Of a DNA stretch of 22,759 nt, positions 1-6,337 are shown one piece after another. Below the pieces are notes generated by a model. The model saw nothing but the letters and a program-made list of their open reading frames with translations. It was not told where the DNA came from and did no database searches. The DNA is taken from assembly GCA_009618505.1 (NCBI GenBank), contig WJOQ01000059.1:1-22759 (forward strand), in the 5' to 3' direction. Position numbers and translations under genes: made by a program. The DNA comes from Clostridia bacterium. GTDB taxonomy: Bacteria > Aerophobota > Aerophobia > Aerophobales > AE-B3A. The stretch's first letter is position 1; each line of letters starts with the position of its first letter.

Positions 1-81
1 ATGATAGGTTACGGGATTAAAGAAGAGGAAAATATGTGCAGATTGCTCTTAAGTTTACTTAGCTATAGGTTTATAAAATAA
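1..81 (+). other. Open frame at window edge, possible 3' end of an upstream gene
   Basis: The first frame is open from base 1 to a TAA at 79-81 (26 codons, ending LLSYRFIK). It may be the tail of a gene that begins outside the window, or chance. No homology is recognisable in so short a piece. The next gene starts 55 bases later with its own ribosome-binding site. Confidence 0.2.
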
Positions 82-135
82 ATCTTAAAAAATAACGGTA
101 AGTTAACCAACCAGGAAGAAGAAAGGAGCTTAGAG

Positions 136-525
136 ATGATTCTAAAATCGGGAGAACAAAAAAGAAGAGAGGAAAAAGTTATAGTTAAGCAGTTTAGCTG
201 GGTTGAGTACTCTGAGAGAGCCTTACAAGGAGAGGGGAATCTTTTCTTAACTACTCAAAGACTGATTCTGGAAAGAAGCTCAAAAGGTAAAGCAATAACC
301 TTATTTGAGTTCCCCTTTGAGGCGATTGACCAGGTGAGAATAGAGGGATTCATAAATAAAGTTGTATTGCTAAGGGTTCTTCTAAATCAGATAAGCTCCA
401 AAGTTAAGGGAATAGACTTTTCCAACAAAAAAGGATTTGCCAATATCAAGATTAAGGTAGATGATCCAAAGGGATTTGCTGAAGAAATAAGAATCAGAAG
501 TAAAAAAGGGGAGAAACAGAGCTAA
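136..525 (+). CDS. Small PH-like (bPH/GRAM-type) domain protein
   Basis: A 129-residue soluble protein with no signal peptide or membrane segment. Residues about 31-85 have the look of bacterial PH/GRAM-like domains: a Gly-Glu-Gly then LFLTTQRLILER (beta strands with the common 'LT..RL' signature), followed by FEFPFEAIDQVRIEG, which matches the 'pl..I..v' strand of these domains. Such domains bind membranes or proteins; no enzymatic residues are seen. The C-terminus is very basic (RIRSKKGEKQS). The ATG at 136 has AAAGGAG 10-15 bases upstream, which supports this start. It appears monocistronic: about 680 bases separate it from the next gene. The fold assignment rests on pattern only and the function is unknown. 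Confidence 0.6.
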   Translation: MILKSGEQKRREEKVIVKQFSWVEYSERALQGEGNLFLTTQRLILERSSKGKAITLFEFPFEAIDQVRIEGFINKVVLLRVLLNQISSKVKGIDFSNKKGFANIKIKVDDPKGFAEEIRIRSKKGEKQS

Positions 526-1029
526 AGGAATAGTTTCATTTTTGCGTTAACCTTACACAAAACCTTTTATGTAGGGTAGTAATTTCGCTTTATGTTGACA
601 AAGGCGAAAACTTGTACCTCTTCACTCCCTCCAAACTAGTCAAAAAACATACCGGATCGTCAGATATGTTTCTCCACATCACCTCCAATAATTTATTTTT
701 TAGGAAATTTAGACTGGTTTAAGGCGGGCACCAAAGGCGAGGTCTTTAAGCTGTTAATCTCTGTAGTGTATAATTGTAAAGAGATTAAAGGAAGAATAGT
801 TTTCCTATAGTCTCCTTTCAAATTCAAGGGATTGTCTCGCCCATAATAGGGTAGGTATTGCTTTTTTTCCGTCTTTACCCCTTATAGATTATTAGTAAAG
901 ATAGAATCTTTTCAAATTACTTTTCTCCCTTCAACTCCCTTACCAAAAACTTCTCATTTTAATCTATTTTTCCCTGAGCTTCCAAGATCACCGTCTACTT
1001 TCAATTTTTCAGAATGGAGGAAGGGGGGG
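526..1029. other. Intergenic region without a gene; one 9-bp dyad
   Basis: No convincing coding frame is seen here. Positions 754-762 (TTAATCTCT) and 780-788 (AGAGATTAA) are a perfect 9-bp inverted repeat with a 17-base loop that contains TATAAT at 769-774, but no good -35 box lies at the right distance. The rest is AT-rich, with pyrimidine-rich stretches between 900 and 1010. Confidence 0.5.
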
Positions 1030-1058
1030 TTGACAATAGAGAGAAGTTGTTGTATAAT
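1030..1058 (+). promoter_or_regulatory. Consensus sigma-70 promoter of the IclR gene
   Basis: TTGACA at 1030-1035 and TATAAT at 1053-1058 are separated by exactly 17 bases, a full match to the vegetative consensus. It points toward the IclR-family gene and leaves a leader of about 140 bases. Because it lies upstream of position 1206 but downstream of 1014, it also argues against any start codon at 1014. Confidence 0.85.
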
Positions 1059-1066
1059 ATAACAAC
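1046..1066. promoter_or_regulatory. Dyad operator overlapping the -10 box
   Basis: GTTGTT (1046-1051) and AACAAC (1061-1066) form a perfect 6-bp inverted repeat with a 9-base centre that holds the -10 hexamer. IclR-family proteins bind palindromes and often repress their own promoters, so autoregulation by the adjacent gene is a natural inference. No copy of the same arms was noticed in front of the catabolic operon. Confidence 0.6.
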
Positions 1067-1156
1067 AATGTTAGCCAATGTCTTTTTCCCTCTTCCTTCC
1101 TGTGGGGGGAGGGGAGAAGGTGACGGGGCAAAGGGGAGCAGGCTGTCAGTCCTAAT

Positions 1157-1188
1157 TGTCATTGCGAAGCCGAAGCAATCTAATGACA
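1157..1188. repeat. Dispersed REP-like palindrome in the IclR leader
   Basis: TGTCATT (1157-1163) and AATGACA (1182-1188) are inverted, with inner ATTGC/GCAAT arms just inside. The motif (TCATTGCGA...GCAATC) is the same family as the element at 2699-2756. It lies directly upstream of the ribosome-binding site. A C/T-rich then G/A-rich tract at 1082-1120 just before it could also fold. The leader is therefore highly structured. Confidence 0.6.
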
Positions 1189-1205
1189 GAAAAGGAGAAG
1201 TGACT

Positions 1206-1958
1206 GTGATTAATTCGTTAGACCGTGCCTTAAGAATATTGGAAATTCTTGGCAATTCAGATAATAATATAGGCGTTAGCGAGTTAGGCCGGAAATTAGA
1301 CGTTGACAAGAGCACAGCTTATCGTCTCCTTGCTACTTTATCCGCTCGAGGCTATGTAGAACAGGAGCCAGAGACAAAGAAATACACATTAGGTTTGAAG
1401 ATAGTGGAGTTGAGCAGCAAGGTTCTAGATAAATTAGAGTTACGTAATGTAGCGAAACCCTTCATGAAGAAGCTGGTGCAGCAGACTGATGAGACAGTCC
1501 ATCTGGCTACTCTGGATTTGGGAAACGTCGTTTGTATTGACCAGGAAGAGACTCCCTCTATGATTAATGTAAACATGGCTGTGGGAAGAGAGGCTCCTGG
1601 CCACTGTACATCTATTGGGAAAGTTCTTTGGGCTTATTTAAAAGAGGAGGAGTTAGACTATATCCTGAAGAAAAAAGTGCTTACTCGCTGTACAGCTAGA
1701 ACCATCACCTCTATTCCGGAATTAAAGCTCCATCTAAGTAAAGTGAAAGAGCAGGGTTATGCCCTTGATGATGAGGAATTTACCATAGGGGTAAGGTGTA
1801 TAGCTGTTCCGGTGTGGAACTATAAAAATAAAGTCATAGCCTCATTGGGTGTGTCGGGATTAGCTGTAAATGTTAGCCTGGATAAAGTTGCGGAGTTGGT
1901 TAAGATTACTATGGAGGTAAGAGATAGGCTTTGTTTGAAATTGGGCCATAAGAAATAG
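1206..1958 (+). CDS. IclR-family transcriptional regulator
   Basis: A 250-residue DNA-binding regulator. The N-terminal winged helix-turn-helix covers residues about 4-66 (SLDRALRILEILG, then SELGRKLDVDKSTAYRLL, then RGYVEQEPETKKYTLG). The C-terminal GAF-like effector domain follows from about residue 80 (RNVAKPFMKKLVQQTDETVHLA, with PGHCTSIGKVLWAYL, GYALDDEEFTIGVRCIAVPVW and ASLGVSGLA, all typical of IclR). The frame is open further upstream, but the start is placed at GTG 1206: it gives the usual family length, has AAGGAG 8 bases upstream, and lies downstream of the promoter. GTG 1200 is too close to that site. IclR proteins usually control catabolic operons in response to small acids or sugars; control of the operon beginning at 3092 is inferred from proximity only. 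Confidence 0.9.
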   Translation: MINSLDRALRILEILGNSDNNIGVSELGRKLDVDKSTAYRLLATLSARGYVEQEPETKKYTLGLKIVELSSKVLDKLELRNVAKPFMKKLVQQTDETVHLATLDLGNVVCIDQEETPSMINVNMAVGREAPGHCTSIGKVLWAYLKEEELDYILKKKVLTRCTARTITSIPELKLHLSKVKEQGYALDDEEFTIGVRCIAVPVWNYKNKVIASLGVSGLAVNVSLDKVAELVKITMEVRDRLCLKLGHKK

Positions 1959-2087
1959 CATTATTTTTTTCTCTGTACTGCGAACGACGTTATATAATAA
2001 GAAACACTCATAAAGTAGTAGTTGGCCAGTAAAGCTAAAACTTAAGGTTTTTCAAAGTATCTCAAGGTTTTTTTTCGGAGAAAAGCG

Positions 2088-2597
2088 ATGATGGAGATAT
2101 TGGAAGAGCTTGAGCCAAAAATCAAAGTAATTGCCCGTACGATAACGTATAATAGGGAAGACCAAAAGGATTTACTCCAAGAAATGTGTTTACATGTGTT
2201 TGAAGAAAGGAATATGCTAAGAGACAAGACTAAAGCTTATATCCTCCGGTCATGTTACTTTCATGCCAAGCATTACATTAATGAAGGTAAAAGTATAGAT
2301 AGCAAAAGAAGAGATGGTACTCGCGTTGTGAGCTTGTATCAGGAAAATGATAAAGGTGAAGAGGAAATGTTATCGATTCCTGGCAGTCTTCCTTCACCAG
2401 AGGATGTAGCGATAACTAACATTATGATAGAGGAAATAAGTAGTCTTTTATCCGAAGTTCAAAAATATATACTTGAGCTACTGCTTCAGGGATACACATC
2501 CGCAGAAATATCCAGGGTCAAAAAGACAAGTAGGGCTGCGATTAGCAAGAATCTAAAGAATATCAGGAGGAAGATCTCAATATACTTAGCTGGTTAG
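2088..2597 (+). CDS. Small sigma-70-family (ECF-like) factor
   Basis: A 169-residue protein with two recognisable parts. Region 2-like: residues about 20-60, with DQKDLLQEMCLHVFEE, the usual helix following 'D..DL.QE'. Region 4-like helix-turn-helix: residues about 118-165, with LSEVQKYILELLLQGYTSAE followed by ISRVKKTSRAAISKNLKNIRRKI. It probably directs RNA polymerase to a limited set of promoters. GGAG at 2077-2080 sits 7 bases before the ATG at 2088; the next codon is also ATG. No anti-sigma gene or membrane protein follows, which is unusual for an ECF factor, and the gene is bordered by the repeat region 2655-3043. Some mobile elements and phages carry similar small 'sigma-like' proteins, so a role in host gene control is not certain. 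Confidence 0.7.
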   Translation: MMEILEELEPKIKVIARTITYNREDQKDLLQEMCLHVFEERNMLRDKTKAYILRSCYFHAKHYINEGKSIDSKRRDGTRVVSLYQENDKGEEEMLSIPGSLPSPEDVAITNIMIEEISSLLSEVQKYILELLLQGYTSAEISRVKKTSRAAISKNLKNIRRKISIYLAG

Positions 2598-2654
2598 CAA
2601 TTAGCTGAGTTTTTTGTTCTATAAGTACAAATCCATTTTTTTATAAATGAAAAT

Positions 2655-3043
2655 TGTATCTATTCAGCCTTATTTCGTAAATACTCAGTGAAACACCTCA
2701 TTGCGAGCTCCGAAGGGGCGTGGAAGATTGCCACGTCGCTATCGCTCCTCGCAATGGGCATAATACTCAAAAAGTGTTGCTATTTTTAAGATAACAGTAC
2801 CATTTTAAGTAATGAATTTTGTGCATTTGGGCTAGTCCATGAGGCTTAGTATTGAAAGACCCACAGTATTGACAATACTTTTTTTATCATGATAAGCATC
2901 CTTTTATCAAACCGTTTTGGTAATCTAATACAAAATAAGGCTTATCTTCAATGATATCATATGTTTACAATTTTTACCAGCAACACTTTTTGAGTATTAT
3001 GCCCGCAATGACAAATAAATGTACTATGGTTGAATAGATACAT
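2655..3043. repeat. Nested inverted-repeat (MITE-like) element
   Basis: There is no gene between 2598 and 3091. Three sets of inverted arms bracket the spacer. An outer arm reads TGTATCTATTCA at 2655-2666 and TGAATAGATACA at 3031-3042. A middle arm reads TCATTGCG at 2698-2705 and CGCAATGA at 3004-3011. An inner arm is perfect over 26 bases (2756-2781 against 2979-3004, containing AATACTCAAAAAGTGTTGC). A 6-bp hairpin with GAC loop lies near the centre (2865-2879). Long terminal arms with no coding capacity fit a non-autonomous transposable element. Its right arm ends about 50 bases before the start of the dehydrogenase gene at 3092, so it may carry that operon's promoter. Confidence 0.7.
2699..2756. 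repeat. REP-like palindrome inserted in the left arm of the MITE-like element
   Basis: CATTGCGAG (2699-2707) and CTCGCAATG (2748-2756) are perfect 9-bp inverted ends, with an inner hairpin CGTGG/CCACG (2719-2723/2731-2735). The right arm of the surrounding element lacks the corresponding 50 or so bases, so this segment looks like a later insertion. It shares its ends with the element at 1157-1188. Confidence 0.6.
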
Positions 3044-3091
3044 TAAAATCAGTTATTTACATTAAGGGATAGAAAACATAAAGGAGTAGAG

Positions 3092-4540
3092 GTGACACAG
3101 ATTAAGAATTACATAAATGGAGAATGGGTCGAGCCCAGTGGAACTGAGGTTGTAGATGTAGAAAATCCGGCTACAGGTGAGGTCTTAGCTCAATTTCGTA
3201 CATCAACTAGCGAAGATGCAAAAGAGGCTATAAAAAAAGCCAAAGATGCTTTTAAAGAATGGAGAAAAGTCCCCGTAGTGGAAAGGTCTAGATTCCTCTT
3301 TAAATTCTATGACCTACTCAAAGAAAACTGGGAAGAATTGGCCAGAACTATTACTATGGAGCATGGGAAGGAATACCCAGCCGCCTATGGCGAAATGAGA
3401 CGCACAATTGAAATGGTAGAGGCTGCCTGCGGAACTCCTTCACTAATGAAGGGAGAGTTTTCTGAGAATGTTGCCGAAGGAATAGACGAGTACTCGATTC
3501 GAGTGCCCATAGGTGTCTTTGCTATGCTCCCACCCTTTAATTTTCCAGCTATGGTTCCTCTCTGGTTTATGCCCTGGGCTGTTGCCTGTGGAAATACCTA
3601 CATTATAAAGCCAGCCCCTCAGGTTCCTCTTACCCAAAGTAAGATATTTGAACTGATAGACAAAGCTGGATTTCCCAAAGGTGTGATTAATTTAGTTGGC
3701 AATGGGGAGGGGGTTGCTGATGAACTTCTAGAGAATAAAGACATAGCTGGTATTTCCTCTGTTACCTCTACTAAGGTTGCCAAAGAAATCTATCGAAGAG
3801 CAGCCAAAAATGGCAAAAGAGCTCAATGCCACGCCGGAGCTAATAATTTCTTAATAGTAATGCCAGATGTTAATTTGGATAAGGCGATACCCAATATGAT
3901 GGGCTCATGCTTTGGCAATAGTGGACAACGGTGTCTGGCTGGTTCCATTGTCTTCGGGGTAGGTCATATCTATAAACAATTAAAAGAAAAATTCCTTGAA
4001 GCAGCTTCCGCTCTTAAGGTAGGTTATGGACTTGAAAAGGGCATAGACATGGGTCCGGTTATCTCGAAAGAAGCCTTGAGCAAACTTCATAATGATATCC
4101 AAAAAGCTATTGATGAAGGGGCAAGACTCATCCTTGATGGAAGAGAAGTAGAGGTGGAAGGATATCCAAAGGGATATTTCCTTGGCTCCACTATTTTTGA
4201 AGATGCTGAGCCAGGAATGGATATTTTTGATGAGGAAGTTTTTGGCCCAGTAGTCTGTCTTAAAAAAGTAAAGGACCTTAACGAAGCTATTAATCTGGCT
4301 AATTCTAGCAGGTTCGGTAATGCTGTATCTATCTATACCGAGAATGGCAAATGGGCACGTGAATTTCAAAGTAGAATTGAATGTGGCAATATTGGCATTA
4401 ATGTAGGAGTAGTTGCTCCCATGGCTTTTTACCCATTTGCTGGAATGAAGGATTCATTCTTCGGAGATCTGCACGGCCAGGGACAAGATGCTATTGATTT
4501 CTTTACCCACAAAAAAGTGGTAATTTCCAGATGGTGGTGA
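3092..4540 (+). CDS. mmsA: CoA-acylating methylmalonate/malonate semialdehyde dehydrogenase (MmsA/IolA type)
   Basis: A 482-residue aldehyde dehydrogenase, full length for the family. It oxidises a 3-oxo-acid semialdehyde with NAD+ and CoA to an acyl-CoA, with loss of CO2 in the classical case. The catalytic thiol is Cys281 (GNSGQRCLAGS) and the oxyanion Asn is N150 (PPFNFPAMVPLWFMPWAVAC, the signature of the MmsA/IolA branch). The general-base Glu of hydrolytic aldehyde dehydrogenases is absent: the segment reads CHAGANNFLIVMPD, as in CoA-dependent members. The start is GTG 3092 with AAGGAG at 3081-3086. It is the first gene of an operon; its 3' end overlaps the next open frame by up to 10 bases. 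It probably makes the terminal acetyl- or propionyl-CoA-forming step of the pathway encoded here. The exact substrate is inferred, not shown. Confidence 0.88.
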   Translation: MTQIKNYINGEWVEPSGTEVVDVENPATGEVLAQFRTSTSEDAKEAIKKAKDAFKEWRKVPVVERSRFLFKFYDLLKENWEELARTITMEHGKEYPAAYGEMRRTIEMVEAACGTPSLMKGEFSENVAEGIDEYSIRVPIGVFAMLPPFNFPAMVPLWFMPWAVACGNTYIIKPAPQVPLTQSKIFELIDKAGFPKGVINLVGNGEGVADELLENKDIAGISSVTSTKVAKEIYRRAAKNGKRAQCHAGANNFLIVMPDVNLDKAIPNMMGSCFGNSGQRCLAGSIVFGVGHIYKQLKEKFLEAASALKVGYGLEKGIDMGPVISKEALSKLHNDIQKAIDEGARLILDGREVEVEGYPKGYFLGSTIFEDAEPGMDIFDEEVFGPVVCLKKVKDLNEAINLANSSRFGNAVSIYTENGKWAREFQSRIECGNIGINVGVVAPMAFYPFAGMKDSFFGDLHGQGQDAIDFFTHKKVVISRWW

Positions 4541-5397
4541 ATGAGAAGATTATGGCATATCATTCTGAGAAGTTAATAAATGGGTTGAACGAAAAAGCGC
4601 GACAGCTTCGATTAGATGCTTTAAAGATGATTCATAGAAGAGGACAGGGACATCCCGGAGGGTCCTTATCGGCAGCAGAAATTATGACTGCTCTATTTTT
4701 TCATCATATGCAAATCGATTCTACTCGTCCTGATTGGCCCGAGCGTGACCGTTTTATCTTGAGCAAAGGGCACGCCTGTGCCATTCTTTACCCGGCCCTG
4801 GCTCGCCGCGGCTATTTTTCACTGGAGGAGCTTAGCAGGTGGGGACACCTTGGTAGTTTTCTACAAGGGCATCCCGATAGGTTGAAGACACCCGGGGTGG
4901 AGATGACCGCTGGATTTCTAGGGCATGGACTTCCTATTGGTGTTGGACTGTGCCTGGCGGCTCGCCTCAAAGGGCTGAGCTATCATACTTATATCCTCTT
5001 AGGAGATGGAGAATGCCAGTGTGGTGTTCTTTGGGAGGGGGCAATGACTGCCGCCAAGTACAAATTATCGAACTTGATCGTAATTGTGGATTATAATGAT
5101 GTTCAATTGGATGGTCCAGTGCACGAGATTATGCCCCTGGAGCCATTAGTAGAGAAGTGGAAATCCTTTAATTTCGCTACAGTAGAGATTAATGGTCATA
5201 ATATGAGAGAGGTTATAGAGGCATTGGATATGGCCAAAGAAATTCATAGTCAGCCAACCGTAATCATAGCTCATACCACTAAGGGGAAAGGGGTCTCCTT
5301 TATGGAGAATAAGGCAGAATGGCATGGTCTCGCCCCCAATGATGCTCAGTATGCTCAGGCAGTAGCTGAATTAAAAGGAAAAAGAAGAGATGACTGA
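4531..5397 (+). CDS. Transketolase, N-terminal (ThDP-binding) subunit
   Basis: A 288-residue protein equal to the first domain of transketolase, as in two-subunit transketolases. The ThDP/Mg2+ motif is G158-D-G-E through N189-D, with conserved histidines in RGQGHPGG (H41), SKGHA (H81) and QGHPD (H114). With the next gene it would move a two-carbon ketol unit between sugars, usually phosphorylated ones. The open frame begins at ATG 4531 inside the dehydrogenase gene, but an ATG at 4552 (after AATGAGAAG) is equally possible, and conserved sequence starts only near residue 23. It ends 8 bases inside the next gene, so translation is coupled. Split transketolases are common in archaea and many anaerobes. 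They also act on special substrates, for example apulose 4-phosphate in apiose catabolism, so the gene need not serve the general pentose pathway. Confidence 0.9.
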   Translation: MVVNEKIMAYHSEKLINGLNEKARQLRLDALKMIHRRGQGHPGGSLSAAEIMTALFFHHMQIDSTRPDWPERDRFILSKGHACAILYPALARRGYFSLEELSRWGHLGSFLQGHPDRLKTPGVEMTAGFLGHGLPIGVGLCLAARLKGLSYHTYILLGDGECQCGVLWEGAMTAAKYKLSNLIVIVDYNDVQLDGPVHEIMPLEPLVEKWKSFNFATVEINGHNMREVIEALDMAKEIHSQPTVIIAHTTKGKGVSFMENKAEWHGLAPNDAQYAQAVAELKGKRRDD

Positions 5398-6337
5398 GAG
5401 AGTATCTGTTCGCAAGGCTTATGGACAGGCGCTAGCTAAGTATGGTGCTATTAATACAGATGTGGTGGTAATAGTGGCCGATGTTTCCTCTTCAGTGATG
5501 ACCAATTACTTTGCTGAAAAATTCCCGCAGCGCTTTTTTAATGTAGGAATCCAAGAGGCTGGAATGGTTGATACTGCTGTTGGTTTTGCTCTTGCCGGGA
5601 TGGTTCCCTTTGTTAATACTTTTGCTGGCCTATTTTTACGGGCGGTGGAGCAAATTAGAACCTGTGTAGCTTATGCCAGAACAAATGTAAAGCTAGTGGG
5701 GAGCTACGCAGGGCTATCAGATTTCAAAGATGGTCCAACTCACCATTCCATTATAGACCTTGCTATTATGCGCTCTATGCCTGATATGGCAGTGATAGTA
5801 CCAGCCGATGCAACCGAAGTTGAAAAGATGGTGCCGGCTGTGGCTGAATATGACGGACCGGTATATTTACGTATTAGTCGAACAGATATGCCGGTAGTAT
5901 TCGATGAGAAACACGAGGTGGAGATTGGAAAAGGAGTAGTTGTCCGTGATGGTAGCGATGTGACTCTCATTAGCAGCGGAATAATGGTATCCCGCTGTGT
6001 AGAGGCAGCAGAGCTTCTGGGCGATGAGAGGATGGATGCGGGAGTGGTGAATATGCATACCCTCAAGCCCTTAGATGTTTCTATGGTAAAAGAGGCAGCT
6101 GAAACAGGAGCTATTGTTACCGCAGAAGAACACTCCATCATTGGTGGCTTGGGCAGTGCAGTGGCAGAAGTAGTCGCTGCTCAATGTCCGGTGCCTCTTG
6201 AACGAGTAGGCATTGCTGATACATTCACTGAGACGGCTTTAGACCCTGAGTCATTATTGGACTACTATGGTATGGCAGTAAAAGATATCGTTAAGGCAGC
6301 TCGACGTGCCACAAAACGTAAGGGGAAGAATATATGA
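5390..6337 (+). CDS. Transketolase, C-terminal (PYR and C domains) subunit
   Basis: A 315-residue partner of the preceding subunit. The catalytic Glu that activates ThDP is E56 in FFNVGIQEAGMVDTAVGFA. It is followed by GPTHHS (residues 116-120), the counterpart of the GPTHQ segment of transketolases, then a C-terminal transketolase_C domain from about residue 185 (GSDVTLISSGIMVSRCVEAA). Overlaps of 8 bases upstream and 4 bases downstream (ATGA at 6334-6337) show coupled translation with both neighbours and hence co-regulation with the IolD-like enzyme. 1-deoxyxylulose-5-phosphate synthase and E1 dehydrogenases share the architecture, but the paired N-subunit with a GHPGG motif favours transketolase. 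Confidence 0.9.
   Translation: MTERVSVRKAYGQALAKYGAINTDVVVIVADVSSSVMTNYFAEKFPQRFFNVGIQEAGMVDTAVGFALAGMVPFVNTFAGLFLRAVEQIRTCVAYARTNVKLVGSYAGLSDFKDGPTHHSIIDLAIMRSMPDMAVIVPADATEVEKMVPAVAEYDGPVYLRISRTDMPVVFDEKHEVEIGKGVVVRDGSDVTLISSGIMVSRCVEAAELLGDERMDAGVVNMHTLKPLDVSMVKEAAETGAIVTAEEHSIIGGLGSAVAEVVAAQCPVPLERVGIADTFTETALDPESLLDYYGMAVKDIVKAARRATKRKGKNI

Noticed and set aside
1014..1205. N-terminal extension of the IclR frame to 1014 (314 residues).
   Set aside because: It contains the promoter and a REP-like repeat, gives glycine/proline-rich non-homologous sequence, and the usual family length fits the start at 1206.
2872..2895. Promoter-like TTGACA ... TGATAA inside the repeat element.
   Set aside because: TTGACA is part of the central hairpin and the spacing is about 15 bases; not convincing.
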